Part shown: positions 1 through 7,054 of the stretch, piece after piece
Position numbering within the stretch: the first letter of the stretch is position 1
Layout: each line of letters opens with the position of its first letter
From: Streptomyces sp. NRRL F-4489
GTDB lineage: Bacteria > Actinomycetota > Actinomycetes > Streptomycetales > Streptomycetaceae
Direction of reading: 5' to 3'
Assembly (NCBI RefSeq): GCF_001509485.1
Contig: NZ_LLZI01000279.1
Coordinates: 1 to 28,224 of the forward strand
DNA length: 28,224 nucleotides
The notes under the pieces: model-generated
Told to the model about the DNA's origin: nothing
The model's input: the letters and a program-made list of their open reading frames with translations, nothing else
Databases searched by the model: none
Made by a program: the position numbers and the translations under genes

Positions 1-1569
1 GTCCGGGGTCGGGTGGGTGCTCACGCCGTCCGGGCGGGCCGCGTCCGGGGTGTGGTCGGCCGTGGGGTGGGTGCTCACACCGTCGGGGTGGCCGGAATTC
101 GGCGCGTGGCCGGAGTCCGGAGCGTTGTGCCCGGAGTCGGGGGTGCTGTGCCCGGTGTCGGGGGTGTTGTGGCCCGCGTCGGGAGTGTGGCCCGTTCCGT
201 TCGGGGTGGGGGCGTCGTGGTTGCCGCCGCCCTGGTAGCCCTCGTCGAACGGGGTGCGGTGCGACGGGTCCGGGAGCGGCTGGGGGGCCGGCCGGGGGTG
301 GTCGGAGCCGGTTCCGGAGTTGGAGTGGTCCGCGCCCGAGCCCGAATCGCCGCTGGAGTGCGCGGAGTTGTCACCGGAGTGCGAACCGGAGCCCGCGCCG
401 GAGTCGGAGGTGTGGTTGGGCGTGGTGGTGGCGTTCTCGCCCGGGCGGGGGGCGTGGGACGGCCCGCCGGAGCCCGAGCCGGAGCCGGAGTGGTCTCCGG
501 AGCCCGATCCGGAACCCGAGCCGGAGCCGGCCCCGGACCCGGAGTGTTCTCCCGTACCGGAACCGGAACCGGAACCCGACCCGCTCCCCGAGCCGCCGTG
601 CTCGCCCGAACCCGAGCCGGAACCGGCCCCCGAGCCGCTCCCGGACCCGCCGTGCTCCCCCGAGCCCGAACCCGACCCGGAACCCGACCCGGACCCCGAC
701 CCACCGTGCTCACCGGACCCCGACCCGGACCCGGATCCCGAGCCCGACCCGGACCCGCTCCCCTCCCCGCCGTGGTCGCTGCCGCTGCCGTGCTCACCGC
801 CGCCGCCGTGCTCCCCGCCCCGGCCGGCCGCGTGGTCCAGGCCGGTGCGGGCGTGGTGGCCCGCCTTGCCGCCCAGGGCGTCGCGGAAGTTCGTACCGAA
901 GTTCTCGCCGGTGTTCTTGAGGGAGTCGGTGGCCGCGTCGGTGCCGGACTTCAGGCTGCGGTTGACGTCGAAGCCGTTCTGGGCGCCGAAGGACATGTTG
1001 ACGCCCTGGGCGATGGCGTCCGAGATCATCGCCTGCAGCGCGTCCATGGCCGGCTGCTTGACGGTGTTCATGATCGCCTCGATCAGGGCGTCGCGCGCTT
1101 CCTTGAGGATGCGGCGGACGATGAGGCGGGTGGCCTGGGTGGCGCCCGCTGCCCCGATTTCCGAGAGGCCGAAGGTGAACGGCGCGGCCGCCTGGGCCGC
1201 GATGATCTCTGCCGCGAGGATCACCAACTGGGCGATCACCGCGACTTTCATCCCGACGATCACCACCGATCCGGCGTCCATGGCGAACGCGATCAGCTCG
1301 GCGGCCTCGCGGGCGTCGTTGAGGTAGCCGCTGCCGCCGTTGGAGAACTTCTCCCAGTTCTTGCTGAAGCCGTCGATGCTGTCGCCGCTGTTCGCGGACA
1401 GGACGTTGCCCGCCGCCGTGACGCCCTCGGACTGGAGCTGCTCCACCATGTTCGCAAACTCCCGCCACTGGCTGGCGGATTCGTTCATTTTGTCCTCGTC
1501 GCCCGTCGGCCAGTCGAAACCGAGCATCTGAAGGACCCACTCGAGCGCGTCCGGCAGCATGAGTGACAT
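1..1569 (-). CDS. WXG100/CpnT-N-like polymorphic toxin, N-terminal 523 residues (runs off window)
   Basis: The minus-strand frame starting [18 protein letters not shown] is open from 1569 to base 1 without a stop, so the C-terminus is missing. Residues 5-135 resemble the WXG100-like/CpnT N-terminal domain of actinobacterial secreted toxins: [28 protein letters not shown], then a second helical block with [12 protein letters not shown] hydrophobic Ala/Ile/Val stretch follows at about 105-135. From about residue 248 the protein becomes low-complexity: Ser-Gly dipeptides punctuated by GEHGG (to about 370), then His/Asp/Pro repeats of the type TPDSGH (about 457-505). In this family such linkers separate the secretion domain from a C-terminal toxin domain, which is not visible here. 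RBS-like GGGGGAT lies 7 nt before ATG 1569; ATG 1560 is an alternative. It follows the WXG100 gene in the same direction. The family call rests on pattern recognition, and toxicity is inferred. Confidence 0.75.
   Translation of the reverse strand, partial: MSLMLPDALEWVLQMLGFDWPTGDEDKMNESASQWREFANMVEQLQSEGVTAAGNVLSANSGDSIDGFSKNWEKFSNGGSGYLNDAREAAELIAFAMDAGSVVIVGMKVAVIAQLVILAAEIIAAQAAAPFTFGLSEIGAAGATQATRLIVRRILKEARDALIEAIMNTVKQPAMDALQAMISDAIAQGVNMSFGAQNGFDVNRSLKSGTDAATDSLKNTGENFGTNFRDALGGKAGHHARTGLDHAAGRGGEHGGGGEHGSGSDHGGEGSGSGSGSGSGSGSGSGEHGGSGSGSGSGSGSGSGEHGGSGSGSGAGSGSGSGEHGGSGSGSGSGSGSGTGEHSGSGAGSGSGSGSGSGDHSGSGSGSGGPSHAPRPGENATTTPNHTSDSGAGSGSHSGDNSAHSSGDSGSGADHSNSGTGSDHPRPAPQPLPDPSHRTPFDEGYQGGGNHDAPTPNGTGHTPDAGHNTPDTGHSTPDSGHNAPDSGHAPNSGHPDGVSTHPTADHTPDAARPDGVSTHPTPD
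463..828 (-). repeat. Ser-Gly/GEHGG coding tandem repeat inside the putative toxin
   Basis: About 120 codons encode degenerate units of 16-20 residues, each a GEHGG or DHSG block followed by five to seven Ser-Gly dipeptides. The DNA is a microsatellite-like series of TCC/TCG/AGC-GGN codons. It is probably a flexible linker and is prone to length change by slippage. Length polymorphism between strains is therefore expected. Confidence 0.85.
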
Positions 1570-1726
1570 TGGGAATCCCCCGTAGGACAGCGAAGCGATG
1601 GTGGGTCGGATGCGGGCGGCGGTGGTGAGGCGCCGGGCGGTGGTGGTGGATGCGGTGCGGTGGTGGAGCGGGTGGGCGGGGCCGGGTGGCCGTTCGGACC
1701 GGCGCCCGCCGGTGGAACGGCCCCGA

Positions 1727-1757
1727 CCGGGACCGGACAGGCCCCGACCGGTCCCGG
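1727..1757 (-). terminator. Inverted repeat between WXG100 gene and toxin gene
   Basis: CCGGGACCGG (1727-1736) and CCGGTCCCGG (1748-1757) form a perfect 10-bp stem with an 11-nt loop. It lies in the 246-nt spacer between the WXG100 stop and the toxin start, and no T-tract follows. It could attenuate transcription into the toxin gene or stabilise the upstream mRNA end. I see no convincing gene in this spacer. Confidence 0.4.
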
Positions 1758-1815
1758 ACGGACCCCGAGCGGACTCGGAACGGACCCCGGGCCGGTGCCG
1801 GCGCCTCCGGCCGGC

Positions 1816-2205
1816 TCAGGCCGAGATGTTGGGCCGCTTCATATTGGTGACCAACTGGGTCTCGGCCTCGGCGTTCGCCACGTGCTGCTGCATCAAGGAG
1901 TGGGTGAAGTCCTCGTTGCTGGCGTGGTTGTCGGCCATGGTGTTCAGCGCGCCGCCGATCTCCTGGAGCTTGGCGGCGAGATGACCCATCGACTCGTACA
2001 TACCGTCGCGCAGGCCCTCGTAGACGACGCCGAACTTCGAGCCGATGTCGTCGTCACCCCACGGCGGGGTGTCGGTGCCCTCCAGGTTGGTCAGGCCGTT
2101 CTTCAGCTTCTCGACGGCGGATTGATACCGCTCGCCGATATTGGTGAAGGCGCTGCCGCCCGATTTCAGTGACGGTACGTCTGCTTGCAGACCGTCCCCG
2201 GCCAT
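1816..2205 (-). CDS. WXG100-family (ESX/type VII) secretion protein
   Basis: A 129-residue, mostly helical, acidic protein without a signal peptide or membrane segment. Features of the streptomycete WXG100-type group are the predicted helix-turn-helix hairpin, the central PPWGDDDIGSKFG turn (about residues 47-59) in place of a strict WXG, and a long C-terminal helix (GMYESMGHLAAKLQEIGGALNT). Such proteins travel through type VII machines as partners of a larger substrate. The start ATG 2205 has GGGGGAGAGGCC just upstream. It is followed by the CpnT-N-like gene on the same strand after a 246-nt spacer, so the two probably form a secreted pair. A RecA-NDp-like promoter lies about 50 nt upstream of the start. 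Confidence 0.8.
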   Translation of the reverse strand: MAGDGLQADVPSLKSGGSAFTNIGERYQSAVEKLKNGLTNLEGTDTPPWGDDDIGSKFGVVYEGLRDGMYESMGHLAAKLQEIGGALNTMADNHASNEDFTHSLMQQHVANAEAETQLVTNMKRPNISA

Positions 2206-2254
2206 GGCCTCTCCCCCGTTCAGAGCTCGTCACGTACTGCCCGGCCTGACACAA

Positions 2255-2277
2255 AGTCTAGACGCGGGCACCGACAT
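2255..2277 (-). promoter_or_regulatory. RecA-NDp (PafBC-type) promoter candidate for the WXG100/toxin genes
   Basis: Read on the minus strand, ATGTCGGTG (2277-2269), an 8-nt spacer and TAGACT (2260-2255) match TTGTCRGTG-N8-TANNNT at every specified position except the first T. Transcription would start near 2248, leaving a leader of about 43 nt with a good RBS before ATG 2205. In mycobacteria this motif marks DNA-damage promoters activated by PafBC independently of LexA. Activity here is inferred from sequence only. Confidence 0.6.
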
Positions 2278-2379
2278 CCCATCAAGACGCCTGCTGTCAC
2301 AGGCCGGTCACCGATGCGCGCCGCGCGGACACGGCGGAACGCATGCCAGGGATGGCGGAACGTCAGCGAAATGCGGACG

Positions 2380-2892
2380 TCAGGAATTTTCCGGGCGATA
2401 CCAGTCCCGGTACGTCTCAATGGCCAATTCCGCAGGGAAGTTGGGCACACTGGTCACATCGCCGTTGCTCTTGTTGATGACGATGTTGCTGCCGCCCGGG
2501 CTGGACGGCGGGGCGGTGGGGTCCTCGGGCGCGGGCCAGCCGGCGTGGATGAGGTAGCCCTCGTCGAATTCGTGGACGAAGAGCGAGACCGGACCGTCCG
2601 GCGAGCCGACCGGCGGGAAGTGGCCGCGGCCGATCTCCAGGGCGTGGTCGGCGTCGGTCGGGATCACCTTGGGCGCGGCGCCGGAGTCCTGGCCGGGGGC
2701 GGTGCTCGGCGGGTACGGCGGCGGCAGGGGCGGCTGCGGGGGCTGGTTGCCGGGGGCCGGGGGCTGAGTGCCCGCGGCCGGCGGCTGGTTGCCCGCGGGG
2801 CCCTCGGGGGTGCCCGCCGGGCCGCCGCCCGCGGTGCCGCCGGGGCCGGCGCCCGCGCTCCCGGCCGGGTTGCCGGCTGCGGAGTCCGTCAT
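2380..2892 (-). CDS. YrhB/Imm35-like small protein with Pro/Gly-rich N-terminus, possible immunity factor
   Basis: The start at ATG 2892 gives 170 residues and has AGGAGGG seven nt upstream; longer frames to 3138 lack such support. Residues 1-75 are low-complexity Gly/Pro/Gln. The C-terminal 95 residues form one small domain: HALEIGRG, then SLFVHEFDEGYLIHAGW, then GGSNIVINKSNGDVTSVPN, ending in a conserved-looking YRDWYRPENS. The pattern of an aromatic strand followed by IVINKSNGDV resembles YrhB-type domains, which include Imm35 immunity proteins of polymorphic toxin systems. Its place just ahead of the WXG100 and toxin genes fits a protective or chaperone role. The family assignment is moderate and the function is inferred. 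Confidence 0.6.
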   Translation of the reverse strand: MTDSAAGNPAGSAGAGPGGTAGGGPAGTPEGPAGNQPPAAGTQPPAPGNQPPQPPLPPPYPPSTAPGQDSGAAPKVIPTDADHALEIGRGHFPPVGSPDGPVSLFVHEFDEGYLIHAGWPAPEDPTAPPSSPGGSNIVINKSNGDVTSVPNFPAELAIETYRDWYRPENS

Positions 2893-2914
2893 GGAGGTCC
2901 CTCCTGTGTCACGT

Positions 2915-2934
2915 CGCTCGCTCGGTCGGTCGGT
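2915..2934 (-). repeat. Tetranucleotide repeat in the leader of the YrhB-like gene
   Basis: On the plus strand this is two CGCT units followed by three CGGT units, so the minus-strand leader reads ACCG three times and then AGCG twice. It sits between a candidate -10 box and the RBS of the 2892 gene. Slippage here would change leader length but not the reading frame. Confidence 0.6.
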
Positions 2935-2957
2935 CTTCTCGGCTGACCAGCCCGGCC

Positions 2958-2963
2958 AACCTA
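2958..2963 (-). promoter_or_regulatory. Candidate -10 box for the YrhB-like gene
   Basis: TAGGTT on the minus strand fits the TANNNT pattern of streptomycete housekeeping promoters. It lies 65 nt before the ATG. I could not find a matching -35, so this is tentative. Confidence 0.3.
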
Positions 2964-3011
2964 ACCGACGCGCGGGGGGCGCGTTTGGTTCGCCCGCGCG
3001 CGGGACGCAAT

Positions 3012-3029
3012 GGGAGGGGAGGGTGGGGG
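3012..3029 (+). other. G-quadruplex motif in intergenic DNA
   Basis: GGGAGGGGAGGGTGGGGG has four G-runs separated by single bases, a canonical and very stable G4 pattern. It lies between the TetR gene and the YrhB-like gene, on the strand opposite to the transcripts, about 50 bp upstream of the candidate -10. Confidence 0.7.
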
Positions 3030-3061
3030 TGTTGTGTCCGGAGTGGGTGGTTCGTCCGGTG

Positions 3062-3077
3062 CCGGTGCCGGCACCGG
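3062..3077. other. Perfect 16-bp palindrome
   Basis: CCGGTGCCGGCACCGG is exactly self-complementary. It lies about 100 bp beyond the TetR stop in the 284-bp spacer between the two minus-strand modules. It could be part of a transcription-ending structure or a protein site. No T-run follows. Confidence 0.4.
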
Positions 3078-3176
3078 GGCGGGTCGCGGTACGGGCGGAA
3101 CGCCGCCGGGGCCCGGCTTGTACGAGCGGCCCGCCCATAGAAGCCCGGCCCCGCCCCCGGCCCTAACCGCGAGCCC

Positions 3177-3866
3177 TCAGGCCCCCACCCGCCCCTGCAC
3201 CAGCTGCGACAGCGCCGCGTGGACCTCGTCCACGGACCGCTCCGGCTGGAAGGACTGCCAGTCCAGGGCCGCGACCAGCACCATGCCCAGCAGGGCGGAC
3301 GCGGTGAGCGGGACGTCGAGTTCGCCGCTCAGCTCACCGCTGCGTACGGCGTCCCGCAGGACCGACTCGACGACCGACAGGGCGCGGCCCCGTACGGAGG
3401 TGAGGGTGGCGCGCCAGGTGCGGTTGGTGCGCCAGAGTTCGGCGACGTAGAGCTGGGTGAGGGCGGGGGAGCCGGCGATGAAGTCCAGGCCGGCCCGGAT
3501 CATCGCGTCGAGGGCGTCGACCCGGCTGCCGCCGCGGGCGACGGTGCCGTCGGCGGCGGTGCGCAGGGAGGCGGCGAGGAGGTCGATACCGTCCCGCAGC
3601 AGTTCCTCGTAGAGGACGTTCTTGCTGGTGAAGTTGTAGTAGACGGTGCCCTTGGCGACGCCGGCGCGTTCGGCGATCTCGTCCACGGTGGTGGCGGAGA
3701 AGCCCTGTTCGGCGATGAGGGTGACGGCGGCGTCGAAGAGCCGGCGGCGGGTCGAGCCGCGGCGCGGCCGGGCGGGGGCGGCGGCTGCGGTTGCGGCGCC
3801 GGCGGGTACGGGGGCGGGGGCGGCGCCGGGGATGGCGCCGCCCCCGTTTCCGGAGCGGATGCTCAC
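3177..3866 (-). CDS. TetR-family transcriptional regulator of the YhgE/ABC operon
   Basis: A 229-residue TetR repressor. After a disordered Ala/Pro/Gly tail (1-36), the DNA-binding domain runs RRRLFDAAVTLIAEQGF, then TTVDEIAERAGVAKGTVYYNF (about 60-79), the classic TetR helix-turn-helix ending. The C-terminal helical ligand domain contains ALDAMIRAGLDFI and a hydrophobic last helix (LLGMVLVAALDWQSF). The start is GTG 3866, which overlaps the YhgE stop as GTGA, with GGAG eight nt upstream, so translation is probably coupled. As the last gene of the operon it would repress its own promoter; a matching dyad is at 6837-6848. The effector ligand is unknown. Confidence 0.9.
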   Translation of the reverse strand: MSIRSGNGGGAIPGAAPAPVPAGAATAAAAPARPRRGSTRRRLFDAAVTLIAEQGFSATTVDEIAERAGVAKGTVYYNFTSKNVLYEELLRDGIDLLAASLRTAADGTVARGGSRVDALDAMIRAGLDFIAGSPALTQLYVAELWRTNRTWRATLTSVRGRALSVVESVLRDAVRSGELSGELDVPLTASALLGMVLVAALDWQSFQPERSVDEVHAALSQLVQGRVGA

Positions 3867-6064
3867 AGGCTGAGCTCCGGGTGCAGGTCCTTCATCCGGA
3901 CGACCTGCCGGCCGCGGGCCGCGAGCGAGGTCAGGGCCAGCGCCCCGAGCGTGAACGCGGCGAGCACGATGCTGCCCTGCCAGACGATGTCCAGGTCGCC
4001 GCCGGTGATCAGCCGGCGCAGCCCGTCCACCACGTAGCTCATCGGCAGGTACGGGTGGACCGCCGAGAAGAACGCCGGGCTGGTCTGCACCGGATAGGTG
4101 CCGCCCGCGGAGGTCAGCTGGAGCATCAGGATGACCAGGGTCAGCACCCGGCCGGCCGGGCCGAAGAAGGCGCTCAGCAGCTGGATGACGGCGGTGAAGC
4201 AGGCCGTGGCCAGCACCAGGAAGCCGATGGTGGCGCCCGCGCGGGCCATCTCCAGGCCGAGGGCCCAGTGGAGGACGGCCATCAGGGCCAGCACCTGGAC
4301 GACGCCGATGGCGAAGGCCGGCAGCCAGGAACCGAGGGCGATCCGCCAGCCGGGCGCGCCCGCGGCCAGCGCCCGCTTGCCGAGCGGCTGGAGCAGCATG
4401 TACGCGACCATCGCGCCGACCCAGAGGGAGAGCGGGATGAAGTACGGGGCGAGCCCGGTGCCGTAGTTGGGCGCCTTGTGCATCGACTTGGCGGCCAGCT
4501 GGACGGGGTCGGACATCACGCCGGTACGGGAGTCGCGGTCCTTCTTGTCGTAGTCGGGGATCTTGGCGACGCCGTCGTGCAGACCGGTGGCCAGCTGGTT
4601 GGCGCCGTCCTTGAGCTTGTACAGGCCGCCGCTGATCTTCTCGGCGCCGTCGTGGGCGGTGCCGAGGCCGGTGTGGAGCTGGTCGGCGCCGTTGGCGAGG
4701 TCGCCCGCGCCCTTGTGGAGCCGGCCCGCGCCGTTGGCGAGGTCGCCGGCACCGTTGGCGAGGGTGCCGAGGCCGGTGGCGAACTGGCCCGCGCCGTCCG
4801 AGACCTTGTGGGCGCCGTCGTTGAGCCGCTTGAGGTCGGCGAGCTGGCCGTCCGCGTGCTGCACGACCTCCGGCACCTGGTCGGCGACCATCTGGGCGCC
4901 CTGGTGCACCTCGCGGAGCTTGGCCCGCATCCCGGCGAAGTCCGCGCGGGCGATGTCGCCGTTGACCTTCTCCGCCAGGTCCGCGCCGGCGGCGGTGCCC
5001 TCCGCCTGGCCCTTCAGATCCGCGCAGTCCGGGTCGGTGTTGCCGCCGGTGCACCGCTTCCGGTACAGCTCCTGGGCCGCGTCGGCGTTCTTGCGGGCCT
5101 GGGTGGCGGCCTTGGACGAGTTGGCCGGCAGCTTGGCGAGGAAGTCGTCCACGGTCTGGGTGAAGTTGGCGACGAAGCGTGCGCCGTCCGCGATCTCCTG
5201 GCCGTGCTTCTTGAGGAACGGAAGGTCCTTCTTGGCGATGCCGTCGGCCATGTCGACCAGCTGCTGGGTGCCGTCCGCGACCTGGCGCGCGCCCTGGCTG
5301 AGCTGCTGGGCCTTGGCGGCCGCCTGCGACGCGCCGTTGCTTAGCGCGCCCGCGCCCTTGTCGAGCTTGCCGGCGCCGGCGGTGAGGTCCCCCGCCCCCT
5401 TGTCCAGCTTCCCCGCCCCGTCGTTCAACTTGCCGAGGCCGTCGGCCAGTTCACCGGTCTTCTCGCGGGCGGTGCCCAGGCCGTCGTCGATCTGCCCGGC
5501 GCCCTTGGCGGCGTCGGCGGTCTGGTCGTGCAGGTCGGAGAAGGACACGAAGATCTTGTCGAGGAAGCCCCGGGTGGACTTCGAGGACGTCTTCGCGCGG
5601 ATCTCCGAGAAGACCGTCTTGGAGATCGAGCCGACGATGTAGTTGTTGGAGTCGTTGGTGCGGACCTGGAGCGCGCCGGTCTGCGGGTCGTCACCGCCGC
5701 TGGAGGCGATCTTCTGACTGAAGTCCTTCGGGACGGTCAGCGAGAGGTAGTACGTGCCCTTCTCCAGGCCCTTGGCGGCCTCGGAGGCGCTGACCTCCTC
5801 CCAGTCGAAGGTCTTGCTGTCCTTGACGTTGCGGGCCAGGTCGGCGCCGGCGGTCAGCTTCTTGCCGTCCGCGGTGGCGCCCCGGTCCTCGTTGACCAGG
5901 GCCACCGGGATCTTGTCCAGGCGGCTGTACGGGTCCCAGAAGGAGCAGAGGTAGAGCGCTCCGTACAGCAGCGGGATCAGCATCAGGGCCACCAGGCCCA
6001 GCCGGGGCAGCTTGCCCCGGCCGAAGCGCCGGAGCTCAAGCGCGGCCAGTCTCGGCGAACGCAT
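3863..6064 (-). CDS. YhgE/Pip-family membrane protein (ABC-2-like)
   Basis: A 733-residue protein beginning MRSPRLAALELRRFGRGKL at ATG 6064. It has one N-terminal membrane segment (about 20-42), then VALVNEDRGA, a hallmark of YhgE/Pip proteins. The large exported middle (about 70-520) holds many 7-residue GAGxLxx/GAxxLxx repeats in two blocks, separated by a Cys pair (CTGGNTDPDC). The last 200 residues contain about five or six membrane helices (for example WVGAMVAYMLLQPL and GFLVLATACFTAVIQLL) of ABC-2 permease type. Relatives include phage receptors (Pip, YueB) and the type VII component EsaA; actinobacterial copies are poorly characterised exporters. The start overlaps the upstream ATPase gene by 29 bp and the stop overlaps the TetR start, forming one operon. 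It probably pairs with that ATPase. Confidence 0.9.
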   Translation of the reverse strand: MRSPRLAALELRRFGRGKLPRLGLVALMLIPLLYGALYLCSFWDPYSRLDKIPVALVNEDRGATADGKKLTAGADLARNVKDSKTFDWEEVSASEAAKGLEKGTYYLSLTVPKDFSQKIASSGGDDPQTGALQVRTNDSNNYIVGSISKTVFSEIRAKTSSKSTRGFLDKIFVSFSDLHDQTADAAKGAGQIDDGLGTAREKTGELADGLGKLNDGAGKLDKGAGDLTAGAGKLDKGAGALSNGASQAAAKAQQLSQGARQVADGTQQLVDMADGIAKKDLPFLKKHGQEIADGARFVANFTQTVDDFLAKLPANSSKAATQARKNADAAQELYRKRCTGGNTDPDCADLKGQAEGTAAGADLAEKVNGDIARADFAGMRAKLREVHQGAQMVADQVPEVVQHADGQLADLKRLNDGAHKVSDGAGQFATGLGTLANGAGDLANGAGRLHKGAGDLANGADQLHTGLGTAHDGAEKISGGLYKLKDGANQLATGLHDGVAKIPDYDKKDRDSRTGVMSDPVQLAAKSMHKAPNYGTGLAPYFIPLSLWVGAMVAYMLLQPLGKRALAAGAPGWRIALGSWLPAFAIGVVQVLALMAVLHWALGLEMARAGATIGFLVLATACFTAVIQLLSAFFGPAGRVLTLVILMLQLTSAGGTYPVQTSPAFFSAVHPYLPMSYVVDGLRRLITGGDLDIVWQGSIVLAAFTLGALALTSLAARGRQVVRMKDLHPELSL

Positions 6065-6818
6065 GCGCTGCTTCCTCCTCGTGGGTGTCGGACTCGGGGG
6101 TGGGGGCGGGTGCCGCGGCGGCCGGGGCGGTGGAGACGACCAGGGCGTCCGCCGGGGCGTCGGAGGCGACCGCGACGACGGTGGTGCCGGACAGTGCCAC
6201 ATCGCGCAGCAGCTGCCAGGCGGCGGCGCGTTCGTCCGCCGAGAGCTTCAGGTCGAGGTCGTCGACGGCCAGCAGGCGCGGCTGGTGCAGCACCGCGAGC
6301 GCCACCGACAGCCGCAGCGCCTCCAGCCGCTCCAGGTCGCGGACGCAGGTCCGCAGGCCCTTGGGGAGCGTCTCGGGGTCGAGTCCGGCGGCCGCCAGCG
6401 CGGCGTCGATCCGGGCCCGGGTGGCCTCCCGGTGGCGCCGCCCCCAGGGGAGCGCGCCGAGCGGGGAGCCGTGGAGGCGGGGCGCCAGGAGCGCCTGCTC
6501 CCGGAGGTGTTCGGCGACGGTGAGGGCCGGTTCGAGGTCGGTGACGCCCGGGACATGGGCGAGCGCCGTACGCCCGCGGACCGTTCCCATCCGCTTGGGC
6601 AGCGGGAAGCCGGCGACCGCGGCGTGGCCCTCGGTGAGCCGCATCCGTCCGGTGAGCGCGAGCAGCAGGCAGGTGCGTCCGGAGCCGGACGGGCCCCGCA
6701 CCGCGATCAGCGACCCCGGGTCGGCGGTGATGTCGACGCCTCTGAAGGCCCAGCCGCGTGGGCCTTTCACGCCGATTCCCCGGGCGTTGACGGCCGCCCC
6801 CTGACGGGTGGTCTCCAC
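6036..6818 (-). CDS. Degenerate ABC transporter ATP-binding protein
   Basis: A 260-residue ABC ATPase starting at GTG 6818, with AAAGGAGGGG directly upstream. Key motifs are present but altered. Walker A is GPSGSGRT, with Arg48 where the catalytic Lys is expected. The signature region is a non-canonical DLERLEALRLSVAL instead of LSGGQ. Walker B is RLLAVDDLD, with Asp187 in the usual Glu place. The C-terminal 35 residues are Ala/Pro/Glu-rich and low-complexity. It is the first gene of the ATPase-YhgE-TetR operon and should energise or gate the YhgE permease. The changes suggest weak or no hydrolysis, although related YhgE-linked ATPases also tend to be divergent. Confidence 0.85.
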   Translation of the reverse strand: METTRQGAAVNARGIGVKGPRGWAFRGVDITADPGSLIAVRGPSGSGRTCLLLALTGRMRLTEGHAAVAGFPLPKRMGTVRGRTALAHVPGVTDLEPALTVAEHLREQALLAPRLHGSPLGALPWGRRHREATRARIDAALAAAGLDPETLPKGLRTCVRDLERLEALRLSVALAVLHQPRLLAVDDLDLKLSADERAAAWQLLRDVALSGTTVVAVASDAPADALVVSTAPAAAAPAPTPESDTHEEEAAHAFAETGRA

Positions 6819-6836
6819 AGCCCCTCCTTTTGTTCT

Positions 6837-6848
6837 GACTGGTCAGTC
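6837..6848. promoter_or_regulatory. Candidate TetR operator at the ATPase-YhgE-TetR promoter
   Basis: GACTGGTCAGTC has perfect 5-bp arms (GACTG/CAGTC) around a 2-bp centre. It lies 19 bp upstream of the GTG start of the operon. On the minus strand TAGACT (6850-6845), a TANNNT -10 candidate, overlaps its edge, so bound repressor would block the polymerase. GACTGACCAGTC-like dyads are common operators of streptomycete TetR proteins. Confidence 0.6.
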
Positions 6849-6950
6849 TAAAAGTGTGCCGTACGGGGCCCGTCTTGACCAATCCGGGGTGGCGCGCGGG
6901 GCCGGAAACCGACGCCGGTGGCCGGAAATTGATAGGTCGGTGCCAAACGG

Positions 6951-6980
6951 GTGACCCGGGCGGGCCTCGCGCCATAGGGT
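6951..6980 (+). promoter_or_regulatory. Candidate promoter of the GH65 gene
   Basis: GTGACC (6951-6956) and TAGGGT (6975-6980) are 18 nt apart and resemble a housekeeping -35/-10 pair. Transcription would begin near 6987, about 68 nt before ATG 7055. The rest of the 236-bp divergent spacer shows the TetR dyad and nothing else recognised. Confidence 0.45.
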
Positions 6981-7054
6981 GCGCAGACGTCAGGCAGAGC
7001 CGAGGCTTGGTCCGTGCCGTGCGCGCGGAACCGGCCGCACGGGGACGGAGAGCC

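Noticed and set aside
13..1566. 517-codon plus-strand open frame
   Set aside because: It is antisense to the CpnT-N-like gene and its translation is an Arg/Gly/Val/Pro-rich shadow. The minus frame has the family motifs.
2227..2250. TGTCAGGC...TACGTG on the minus strand as another RecA-NDp site before the WXG100 gene
   Set aside because: The spacer is one base short and the -10 lacks the final T. The match at 2255-2277 is far better.
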